NCBI GenBank assembly: GCA_029204225.1
Contig: CM055093.1
Location: 24,905,912 to 24,969,911 of the forward strand
Direction of reading: 5' to 3'
Source: Diphasiastrum complanatum
Taxonomy: Eukaryota; Streptophyta; Lycopodiopsida; Lycopodiales; Lycopodiaceae
DNA length: 64,000 nucleotides
The number at the start of each line of letters is the position of its first letter. Within the stretch, counting starts at the first letter, position 1. Positions 23,199 to 33,106 of the stretch are shown here, in pieces. The notes beneath the pieces were generated by a model. That model was given only the letters and a program-made list of their open reading frames with translations. It made no database searches and was not told where the DNA came from. Both the position numbers and the translations under genes were made by a program.

Positions 23199-23480
23199 AT
23201 GGCTGCCGCGTCCGATGAATATGCATGGAGCCTTCCTGGTTCTTCCATTGTGCAGTCAAAAATGTATGAGAAGACCAAGCGTGCAGCTTGCAATACCGTA
23301 AGATTCAGCAAGAAGGTGCTATGGAGCACAGGGAAAGCAGCTTGGATTGCTGGGACCACATTTTTGGTGCTAGTTGTTCCTCTGATAATTGAGATGGACA
23401 GGGAGCAGCAGCTGGCAGATCTGGAGAGCCAGCAAGCAGCTCTGCTGGGCGCTACCCCTGCTATCCCACTCTCCAAGTGA
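23199..23480 (+). CDS. TOM9: TOM9/TOM22-type mitochondrial import receptor subunit
   Basis: A 93-residue protein in a single coding exon. It matches the plant short form of TOM22 (TOM9) in length and layout: a variable N-terminal cytosolic part, a conserved basic segment (SKKVLWSTGKAAW), one transmembrane helix (about residues 50-67, IAGTTFLVLVVPLIIEM), and a short intermembrane-space tail with MDREQQ and a QQAALLGA motif. The protein is a core member of the outer-membrane TOM complex, where it helps assemble TOM40 and pass on precursors. Plant forms lack the acidic receptor domain of fungal TOM22, as here. The ATG at 23,199 is chosen because it gives the family's length and follows a plausible leader intron. 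The frame is intact, with no sign of decay. Confidence 0.93.
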   Translation: MAAASDEYAWSLPGSSIVQSKMYEKTKRAACNTVRFSKKVLWSTGKAAWIAGTTFLVLVVPLIIEMDREQQLADLESQQAALLGATPAIPLSK

Positions 23481-24755
23481 TCAACTATTTGCCCTCAATT
23501 TTGTAGCTAGTCATTTATTTCTCTGCTATTTGAATCAGCTAGTTCCTCCGTGGTTGGTGCTTCTTCACAATTGACTTGAAAGCCCGAGTGATGCAAAAAA
23601 GTCATTGTCATTTTCTTATTGTGGCAATTGCACAGAACATGATGAAATTTTTAATTGATTCACAGAAGTTTTCGGGTTTTTTGATGATACTGGAATTGTC
23701 AAATAGGTTGCTAATTAATTATTATTCTCTCTTTGACTGGATGGATTTTGACAGTAAGATGATTGTAAATGCTGTTATATTTCGTAATTTGGATGGACCT
23801 GCATTCAAAATTTCTTGTCATGTGATCTATTAGGGTTAAAAAATCAAAGGCATATTCTCATGCAATTGCAAAAGTTCAGGAGGTTGGATCTAAAAGGCAT
23901 CTGCACTACTAGGATCAATCTTCTGACTTACTTTCACTTGGGGCTTAGTTTAGTCATATTTTGCTTGCATTTCAAGTGTTCATTAGGTTGCATGTGAAAG
24001 TAGTTTCTATTTGTAAGTTCTCTTGCAGTTCAATCATAGTGGTTTCTAACTTGTTTTTTAAGAACAGGCATGAAGTACCTTGTAACTTGCTTATGACACT
24101 TACTCTTGCTAAGAGTGTAGAGGTGGTGTATAGCATCAAGTTTGTCATGGTAAGTGTCATGTGTCGCGGTATACCAACTCTTTCTTATTCAACAATTAGG
24201 TAACCTACAATTATCTTTCCTATGAAATCATGAGCAAGTGTTGGTTTGTTGGGTTCTAATTGGCATGTCAATGAACTTTTTCCAATGTGAATGGTGTGTC
24301 TGAATTTTTCTGTGGATGGCTTGGGGTTGCATTTTCCCTGAAGAACTGTAATCTGCAATTTGATATGGATCATATATTTACAGTTCTCTCATAACTTAAA
24401 CCTGTTCAATTTTTGTTATCAAAGATTGTAAATTATTGGTTTTGCTTGCTTGGCTATTATTTTAGCTGGTTAACTTTCACATATTTGCAAAAGAATCAGT
24501 TGGCAATCTTCTGTTCATTGTGAAGGTCCTTAAATTGCTCAAAAAGTTTCCACGTTTACTGAAATTGATGAAGTATATAATAGGTGGTCTGTGAGACGGG
24601 CAGCATCTCAATATTTTTCCTCCCCACTCTGGAGGTCTATATCATGGACTTCTTCATTTCTGATGAAGTCAAAGTCCTTTTACGCATCCATACAAAAATC
24701 AGGTTTTCACTTAAGTTTTGAAAACTACATGTAAGGCTTTCCTTGCCATGAAGGA
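23481..24755. other. 3' flank of TOM9-like gene, no further gene seen
   Basis: AT-rich sequence with only short frames. The first few hundred bases are probably 3' UTR and downstream flank. Confidence 0.45.
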
Positions 24756-24756
24756 C

Positions 24757-25110
24757 GAGGCATTGCGATCTTTCTAAACAATTCGCCATGACAGATCTAG
24801 GACCAGTTTATTATCTACTTGGCATCCAGATCCTTCATGATCGAACCAAGAAGACGTTCTTTCTAAGCTAACAAAAGTATCTACAAAACATTTTGAAAAA
24901 ATTCGGAATGCTTAAATCAAAGCCAATTGATTCACCAATGGATCTAGGACTCAATAAAGATATGTCCTTCAATACCTATTGAGATTTTTGATATGAACTA
25001 TCCATACCACTCACTTATCGGCTCATTGATGTATGCAATGGTGTGCACTAGATCTGATCTGGCATATGTAAGCACACTTTCTTAATTTATGTCGAATCCA
25101 GAGATCATTG
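24757..25110 (+). pseudogene. Ty1/Copia reverse transcriptase fragment
   Basis: In one frame up to about 24,985, then another, the sequence reads FAMTDLGPVYYLLGIQI, QKYLQNILKKFGML, then IPLTYRL/SLIGSLMYAMV and TRSDLAYVST. This is the segment of Copia RT after the active site, up to the connection. It has several stops, neither the catalytic YVDD nor RNase H, and ends at about 25,110. Confidence 0.75.
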
Positions 25111-25655
25111 TTAGGTTTCATGTGCCCAATCCACATGTACCCATAATGATTTGTATTCATTCATTTATAATTATTTTAATACTAATTTGATGGGGTTTGT
25201 ATTTGGACTTGTCTCTTTTTGCATTATCAACATGAGTGCCTACATTTAATTCTATTTTTGGTATAGTTGATGTAATTATTGCCATGAATTTGGGTTTGGC
25301 ACATGGCATTTGTAGTATTAGGATCTTAAATCCATTCTATATTAACAATCAATTTTATTTTTTCTTATTAATTTCATCAAGGAATCATAGATAGAAATGA
25401 ATTTTTTATTCTCATGTTTATTTCAACTTTTTCTTTGGCAGTTGATTAAATTTATGCTCAAATTTCTACCATAAATTCTTGTTTGTGACTTACTAGACTT
25501 TCAAAATTTTCTAGAGGTCATAGATGTTCCAAATTTGGCCACATATGAACCAATTTATAATTTAAAAAGTACCATCATGGCTAGTCTTTTTCACTCTTAC
25601 TCAAAATTTATGAATTATGATCTACTTGTGTGAAGGGGACTATCTCTCAAATCTA
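25111..25655. other. No gene seen; possible decayed LTR
   Basis: Begins with TGTTAGGTTTCATG and a perfect palindrome CATGTG/CACATG (25,119-25,137). Together with the TATA motif at 25,656 this could be a solo LTR, but I found no partner or TSD. Confidence 0.25.
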
Positions 25656-25719
25656 TAAAAGGGGGTCATTTTATTGTATTGTGTCATCTCTACTCTCCAG
25701 TGAAACTTTATCAAAATCA

Positions 25720-25753
<34 letters not shown>
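25656..25753 (+). promoter_or_regulatory. TATA motif followed by (TC)n leader
   Basis: TATAAAAGGGGG at 25,656-25,667 is followed 55 bp later by a (TC)16 tract (25,722-25,753). The arrangement resembles an LTR or plant promoter with a CT-rich leader. No downstream coding frame was found. Confidence 0.3.
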
Positions 25754-25757
<4 letters not shown>

Positions 25758-27153
25758 GACGGATATTTGGGATTGTTTAAATCTTTGGCTTGTTAACTGA
25801 TGCTGTTAGAGTTGAAGAAATATAGTTTTGATTAGGTGTAGAAAAATGCTATACTTTTCATAAATGAAACGGATTAACTATGCAACTTTGGTTAATCTAT
25901 GTGTGATAGAGTATTGAGAACATTATCAGAGATATGTTTATAGTAGCTCTTTGCTAGATTGAATTGCGAAAAGCAATCATAGCACCTACAAGAACAAGAC
26001 ATACAACATCAATAAAAAGTTGCAAAAGGAGCCCACATTGCGAAAACTTCCTTATAAAGCTCCTCAAAGTCATTCTCAGGACGACTCACAAGTATTCGAC
26101 AAGTTGACATGCAAATTAGTGTGACAACATGACTGGAGAAATCTAAAAGGCTAGAGGTTCTATTTATGTAAAACTTCGATCCTTTACACATGAAATTTTG
26201 GAGGGAATTTTCTCCCGCTCGTGGCGTGTGCTTTGTTTCTTGGCAGCGTGCTTTGTTTCATGCGCATTATTAATATACTTCAAAAAATGAGCCAGCCACA
26301 CAACTTAGACGGCGGGCAGCACCGAAAACTAAGAAAACGAGAAAATTTTTTGGTCATTTTATCATTCTCTCTCTAACATTCTCTTACTAAGGCACGATTT
26401 CTTATACGGCCCTTTTAGAATCGAAAACTCCTCTAATGCAAAGTAGAACCATCTACGTAAAAGTATGTATCATATTAATATCTTCTAATGATCAACTATT
26501 TATACTAATGAGGAATGCCACTTAGGCTTATCCAATTAGGGCAACTCATTAGGTCGTAGGTCACAATTGAAGCTTAGCCGCAATGCATTGTCATCCATCT
26601 AGTTGGGACTTCTTGGAAATTTACTTCCTAACCAATAATTGGATAAGTTCTTAGTTTCATAACAAACAAAAATAGAAACTATCAACCTTCGATAGTTCGT
26701 CGTTGTCGAAGCCACTTGTTGAATGATTTGTGTATTTCTACATACTGCATAAAAACACGAAACTGCAATGAATGGATGGAGATTAACTATAGAATTATGG
26801 GAGAACTATCCAACAATGACAACCTTGCTAGCCCTTCAGAAGACTTCACAAATAGGCCACGTGCCTACACAAACCGTGCGCCAAAGAATGAATGGATGGC
26901 AATCATTTGGAAATTTTTTAATAAAATCCATCTTGGTGCTAAGTGTCATGAGTTCAACGAAAAAGGAATGTGCCATCATAAAGAGAAAAAGGTGAAAAAG
27001 TGACCATCATGAGGAAAAAAGGGTGAAGGTACAAAAAAGAAAAAGAGGCTCACAAAATCTAGGTCAAGTGGAAATAGGGTACATGAAGAGTAATGAAGAA
27101 TGAAAAGGGTGGACAAAATGGAAAATTGAATGGGAACACCCATTGTTCACCAC
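25754..27153. other. No recognised gene; one unexplained 95-codon frame
   Basis: Mostly AT-rich. The plus-strand frame at 26,716-27,003 contains two NEWM motifs (NEWMEINYRIM and NEWMAIIWKFF) and a Lys-rich end. I do not recognise it and the codon content does not clearly favour coding. Confidence 0.3.
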
Positions 27154-27165
27154 TATAAAAAGGGG
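27154..27165 (+). promoter_or_regulatory. TATA motif in an LTR-like context
   Basis: TATAAAAAGGGG is followed by a CT-rich leader (27,180-27,260). It may be the promoter of an LTR in plus orientation. No matching second LTR was found. Confidence 0.3.
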
Positions 27166-27443
27166 TGGAAATCAACCATGTTAATCTCTCTTGAAAGCCA
27201 TCTCTTTCCTACCTCTCCTTGGTATTTGTTCTCTTCCTCCCCTCTCTTTATTCTCTTTGTAACAATGTGAATGATCTCCTAATATGTGTATTATTGCACA
27301 TAGATCTACCTTGCATGAGATACAAGCATACTAGTTAAAAAATCTAAGGGCAAGAGCACTCTACACACGCATCTATCACAAACCATTCATCACACATAAT
27401 GAAAGGCCAATTTGGTTAAAAAAAACTAACTATAAAATTGGCT

Positions 27444-27495
27444 TGCTCTCGGGTAGAGAGAGAATGTTACATAGAGCTCTCGGGTAGAGAGAGAA
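27444..27495. repeat. Short direct repeat, 21-bp units
   Basis: GCTCTCGGGTAGAGAGAGAA occurs twice about 31 bp apart, separated by ATGTTACATA. Confidence 0.8.
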
Positions 27496-27627
27496 GGTGA
27501 AATAAATTCTAAGTGCTAGAGCTTGCTACATCAAGATCTCTCTTCAAAAAACTAAGTGTGGACTCAATCTCATTCTCACTCTCACTCATAGTAGCTCGAG
27601 ATCCAAGAGAGTGAAAATGGTGCAATA

Positions 27628-27760
27628 TGATTGGACCTCTAATAAATCACCTCTTACTATGATTGGACCACCTACATGCCACCTCTTACAATGATTGGAC
27701 TATTTTGGTGCACCTCACTTTATGATTGGCCCAAATTGACAAATTAGATCAAGAGGTGCT
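27628..27760. repeat. Four ~32-bp degenerate repeats, each with an ATTGG (inverted CCAAT) box
   Basis: GATTGG occurs at 27,629, 27,661, 27,693 and 27,724, i.e. spaced 32, 32 and 31 bp, and CACCTC recurs between three of them. On the minus strand these are four CCAAT boxes. They lie just beyond the RNase H end of the minus-strand Copia element, where its LTR would be. Confidence 0.6.
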
Positions 27761-27899
27761 ATATCACTAATCCTCTAGCATCAAGCCAAGTGTAAGTAAC
27801 CTACACTACCATGAGCTAATCCACTTCTAAATTTGGCCTAATCACTTATTTACAAGTGTACAATGAGTGATTTTGAATGAGGACCCCCAAACATCAAGA

Positions 27900-30400
27900 T
27901 AGATGGATTTTACAATTTCAAAATCCTCCTTAAAATATATCTATCTACTTTAGCATGGATCTTGGAATCAAGCCAAGATTAGATCTAAACTTGATGAAAG
28001 CACTCTTGAGCAATGGTTTGGTGAGGAGATCGGCAATACATGATGATGATCCAATATGCTCCAAGTTGATTTCTCCTCCAATGACTTTTTCCCTTACAAA
28101 GTGGTGTGCAATCTCAATATGTTTGCTTCTTGCATGAAAAATAGAATTGTTAGCAAGAGCTTGAGCCGAGATGTTGTCACGCTTGATGATAGGTAGATCT
28201 CCATCCTTGATGCACTTGAGCTCCATAAGTAATCTTTTGATCCATAAAACCTCTTTAATAGTGGTTGTAAGGTCCTTGTACTCAGCCTCACATGAAGATA
28301 ATGATATAGTTTCTTGTTTCTTGAATAACCAAGACACAAGATTGCCTCCAATAAAGATAGTGAAAGCACTAGAGGACTTACTATCCACCTTGTCAATTGC
28401 AAAGTCTGAAGCCGAGTAGGCAACCATTGATAGATCTTCACTTTTGTAAAATAATCCATAATCAAGTGCGGAAGATATATATTTTAATATCCTTTTGGCC
28501 GATTTCCAATGGCAAATCTTTGGATCTTGTATGAATTGGCTCAATTTATGCACACTAAAGCTCAAATCCGGCCTAGTAATTGTCAATCATATGAGGGAGG
28601 CAATAAGACTCCTATAAAGGGTGATGTCCTCATAAACATAGAGAGAGCATATCTAGATTGACTAATAAATGCATGATCTTGATAAAGATCTACTTCTAGG
28701 CCTAAGATGTAGTGAAGCTCACCTAGATCTTGCATTTTGAATTCACTACCTAATGCATTTTTTGTCTCATCAACAAGTTTCATGCAATTTCCACACAAGA
28801 TGATATCATCTTCATAGATGATGAGAATAACAAGATTGCTATTTACAAACTTTATATACAAGGATGGATCATAAGCAGTTAAATTGAATCCAAGTGAGAT
28901 AAGATATGAATTGAGTCTTGCATGCCAAGACCTTAAGGCTTACTTGAGCCCATAAAGGCTTTTGAATAAGAGACACACTTTGGATTCATCACCATCTTTG
29001 ATAGATCCCTCAGGTTGCTCCATATAGATCTCTTCCTCAAGGTAGCCATTAAGGAAGGCAATAGAAACATCAAGTTGGAACATCTTCCACTTGAAATAGC
29101 ATGCAATAGAAATGACAATTCTTATAGTGACCATCTTGGCGGCAGGTGCAAAGGTGTCTTCATAATCAATACCATGGATTTGAGCATATCCTTTGGCACA
29201 TAGTCTTGCTTTGAACTTGTTAATAGATCCATCATTGTTGTACTTCACTCTAAAAACCCACTTGCATCCAATAACATGCTTGTTGATAGCTGGATCCACA
29301 AGCTCGCAAGTATTGTTGGAAATCAAGCCTTCATACTCCTTTGACATGGCTTCATACCACTCCTTTGATTGGAGTACATCTTGGACATCACTTGGCTCAT
29401 CGTGAGAGATGAAAAATGCATGATCAGAGGTGCCATCCTCCACTTGCTTGCCTTTCTCCACGTATGTGAGCCTCCTTGGTTCAGATCTCTCTCTTATAGA
29501 TCTTCTTGGTGTAATTGCTTGAAGATGCTCCTCCTCAAGCCTCGACCCCTTCACATCTTGATTGGCATCAAGATTGATAATATTTGATCCTTCGTTGCAC
29601 ATTCACAAAGAGTTCTATTTTTTCTTTCAACCACCCCATTTTGTTGGGGGGAATAAGCACAAGTGAACTTTCTTCTAACTCCCTCTTTCTCACAATAATC
29701 ATTAAATTTGTTGGAGACATACTCTCCACCACCATCACATCTCAAAGCTTTTAAACTACAAGAAAAGCTTTGATTTGAGAAATACATCAAACGCCATAGA
29801 CTTGGAAGATAAGAGATACACCCAACAAAATCTTGTATAATTATCGATAAAAGTGACAAAGCATGTAGCTCCTCCTTTGCTCTAGGAAGATGCAAAGTGA
29901 ACATCTGAGTGCACTATCTCAAAAGGAAGTTAAGACTTGATGTTGGATCTTGAAAAAGGCCTCTTATGAGACTTAGCAATAGCACAAGCTTCACAAGGTT
30001 GAAGCTCCTTTGATATAGTCTTTGGCAATCCAATAGCTTTTCCATCTTTGACCATGGATGTCATGGCTTTGAAATTGGGATGGCCCAATCTCTTATATTA
30101 CAAATCTTCTTGAGATGTCTTGGTCTTGTAGGCAACAGCACAAATTTTAGCACTCTCACTAGAATCTAGCTTATATAATCTACCAAATCTAGATCCTCTA
30201 GCTATTACCTCATCCCCACTCTTGATTATACATGTGTCAATATCAAACTTGACATGAAGACCATTGAACAACACTAATGAGATTCTTTGTTAATTTTGGC
30301 ACAAAAAACACATCTTTGAGACACAAAACTTTTGATATGCTACATCCAAAGGGACACTTCTAAGTGTGATGTTTTCATGTACAATCTTTTGGAAAGTTTG
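27900..30400 (-). mobile_element. Ty1/Copia retrotransposon remnant, protease edge to RNase H
   Basis: Read 5' to 3' on the minus strand: a gag-pre-integrase zinc region (LGHPNFKAMTSMVKDGK, CEACAIAKSHKRPF) at about 30,095-29,950; integrase with CDGGGEYVSN and QQNGVVERKNRT at about 29,740-29,600; a linker; reverse transcriptase from about 29,360 (DVQDVLQSKEWYEAM, GCKWVFRVKYNNDGS, FQLDVSIAFLNGYLEEEIYM); the active-site region at about 28,830, where YEDD replaces YVDD; and RNase H at 28,590-27,945 (SASDFAID, LVSWLFKKQETISLSSCEAE, ADLLTKPL). It is broken by stops near 29,605, 28,940 and 28,585. A purine-rich stretch near 27,925 may be its PPT, placing the LTR below that. A SINE inserted into its upstream flank at 30,426. 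Confidence 0.85.
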
Positions 30401-30425
30401 ATTAGCTCGTATGGCTACAACAATG

Positions 30426-30513
30426 CTTCTTGGTTTTGAAGGGGAGGCTCGAACCTGGGACCGAAGAAACTTTGGATGTTAAGCTAACCAGCTGAACCAA
30501 CCCCGTTGGTTGT
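30426..30513 (-). mobile_element. tRNA-like minimal SINE, copy 2
   Basis: An 88-bp element flanked by the 11-bp duplication CTACAACAATG (30,415-30,425 and 30,514-30,524). On the minus strand it has A-box TGGTTCAGCTGG and B-box GGTTCGAGCC and ends CCAAGAAG. It interrupts Copia-derived or flanking DNA, so it is younger than that sequence. Confidence 0.8.
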
Positions 30514-30524
30514 CTACAACAATG

Positions 30525-31373
30525 ACTGCTCCAAGAGCTAAATTCTTTCCATAGCATCACAAATTGCTACAATCTTCAACACACCCAAAAATAAAATCAC
30601 GACTATCCTTGATGAGATGGATCAATTTCACAAACTGTGTATTTAATGTGCCCTTAGGAGGGGAGATAAAGTTGAGCTTTTTCCAATGCTTGATAGGTCT
30701 TATAAGCAATGTATTGTAGTTTTTTTTTTAATTATTGTAAAAGTTCCAAGACATTATTTTTGTCTCCTCCATAAATAATTCATGTTGATAAATAGATGCA
30801 TTATTATTTTGTTAACATTCATCATTGCAAGATTATGCTACTACAATGGTGAGACAACAAGGTATTGTATCATAAACTTGTGACAAGCAAAATTGGAAAA
30901 GTTATCCCCACCCCCAATGTTACCATGTTGCACCGGGGTTTGGCATTTTGCAAGGTACAAGTAAATCATCTGTGAGTTTTGCGAGTTTAGTGTTTTTAAA
31001 TTACGGCAAATTGATAGCACATAGCATGCTACATTGTTTTTAAGTTTTTAAAATTTATTCTACTTCGCTTTTGGGGGTGAAATCTATTTGTATACTTCAT
31101 TATCATATTATTTATTTTCTTACTAGCTAAAAGATATGTCTACAAATCATGTTGTCTACATATTATACATAGTATGCTATATCATTAACGCAAAAAGCTT
31201 AATCACTTTAATTTTACATTTATTAAGCTAAAACATTTTTGTCTACTGCCAAGGATTGATGTACGACCATACATTAAAAGACATGATGGTATGTGGCCAA
31301 GCCTATGGTAGGTATCATAAAATCAACGTTGGTAAAGAAAAAACATTTTTATTGTATGTTCTATTTTTGCTTC
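30525..31373. other. No gene seen
   Basis: AT-rich spacer. The first 100-150 bases may still belong to the Copia element. Confidence 0.35.
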
Positions 31374-31592
31374 TTGGATCATCTCAATCCAAGCAATATT
31401 AAGAAAGTTATCGCCCTTCAAAGTTTTTGAAGCTAATTTTTTTTTTTCTTGGAGCTTGCAAGGGCTTTTAACTCAATTGATAGCACGCCAACATGCTACC
31501 CCTTTTAGGTTCCAAGGGAAAAATATTTTCTAGTCTAAAAAACGTTGAAATGTGATAACTTTCTTACTATTGCTCGGATTGAGATGGTCCAA
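31374..31592. repeat. Foldback (inverted-repeat) element with tRNA-like interior
   Basis: The arms 31,374-31,412 and 31,554-31,592 are 39 bp long and complementary at 36 positions (start TTGGATCATCTCAATCC). Between them lies a shorter hairpin (CTTCAAA/TTTGAAG at 31,416-31,432) and a stretch with an A-box-like TAACTCAATTGA and a B-box-like GGTTCCAAGG. I found no TSD. Confidence 0.7.
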
Positions 31593-32297
31593 AAGGCAAA
31601 AGTGCTCCATTTTATCTAATATAAAATGAGTATATATAAAGCCTATATATCTGACAACATACCATGTGCCATGAAATTTTAAAAATCATTTGTAAATAAA
31701 ACTCGCAAAGAATTTACTCTCAAATTTGTCAAAACCCATGTTGCACCTATTGCAACAAACCCTTATGAATTCCTCCTCCACTCATCAACAACTTGGCCTC
31801 TTAAGGAATAGGTCCTTTGTGCAACTAAATGGAATGAAACTCTACCCCAACGAGGAGAGGAAGAGACATGTTAACTAGCATGCCACTTGTTGGAAGACAA
31901 CATATGTGCATATTGCATTGTTTTTTGGATCACTCCTCAATTAAGCATGTTGGGACAAAATTCTGCCATACATTTACATTGCATTGAATGTAACACTATA
32001 AATTAGTGGACTCACATTGTTTACAATATCAAAAAACCCTAGCAATACCAAGTCCATGAGGAACTCAAACTAAACTCACTCAGTTTTGTATGATCATTCA
32101 CCCTTGCACACAATTTTAGCACTCAAACTCATTTCTATATTGGGCCAATGTAGAAATTATTTTGATTGCCATGCCCCAAATAAACAAATGTTTGAATAAG
32201 TGTCATCATAACTTGTTTCACTATGAGCCATCCACACATGCGGTCAAAGTTTCAAAGTAAAAGGCCATCTCTAACTCAAATTTTGGGATTATTTACT
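31593..32297. other. No gene seen
   Basis: AT-rich spacer with no recognised features. Confidence 0.35.
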
Positions 32298-32562
32298 CAA
32301 AATTGCATAAAAATCTAACTTACATATTGAATAAAGAACCAAACCACTCCTAAAAATTCCTCTACTCATGGAAATACAAAATCAGTCTCACAAATTATCA
32401 ATACCCTAGCAAAATGCCTTACGAGTCATCCGACTACAAAATGTCAATTTTTTCAAGTAGCCAAACCAGCTCCTCAAAATTGCATAGAGACCTAACTTGC
32501 AAATTGAAAAGGTTCCAAACCAGTCGTAAAGATTCCTCTACTCATGGAAATACAGCATTTCT
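32298..32562. repeat. Direct repeat of a ~89-bp unit
   Basis: 32,298-32,386 and 32,473-32,562 share CTCAAAATTGCATA, a middle with CCAAACCA, and ATTCCTCTACTCATGGAAAT, about 80% identical by eye, separated by 86 bp that also holds CAAACCAGCTCC. Confidence 0.7.
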
Positions 32563-33106
32563 CACATATGTGCTACTTTGCGGTAGCTATATCACCACAT
32601 GCTTTTTTTTTTGCCAAGTTGGACTGGCATAAACAACTCATCTCATACATGCCTAGCCTGGGCCCAGACTTCTAAGAGGGTCCAAGACTCTGTTGGACAC
32701 ATGATGCACTCTAGCCTTTAATGAGGAAACTCAAACCTTGATATAGCAACCACTTGGTAGCAAAAAATCTGATAATTTTTTAGAAACAAATAGGTCATAA
32801 ATCTCATAGTTTCATCTTCTACATATAGCTGAGCTGCAAAATAATCCTAAACCCCAACAGATCTCCTTGATAAAAAGGTTCATCTAGACCTCATTGTGAA
32901 AAAATCATCAAAGGTTCAAGATTTGCCCACTCTTTTACAAGTAGACTCAAGGCAAGAAAAATGTTCTTATTCTAAATGACCTGATTAGAACAGGAATTTG
33001 TAGAAGAATAGGGAATGTGGTAAACCTCCCGCAAATGTGCTTAAAGCTATTGCACGTTGAATTTTCTAAAGCTGAAAACTTAGATCTTCTCTTTTTCGAC
33101 ATTCAT

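Noticed and set aside
24757-25110. Joining this Copia RT fragment with the RNase H fragment at 50,392 as one element
   Set aside because: They are 25 kb apart with host genes between. Separate insertions are far simpler.
26716-27003. Small protein gene with NEWM motifs
   Set aside because: No family, no splice or promoter support, and a second overlapping frame is equally open. Left as unexplained.
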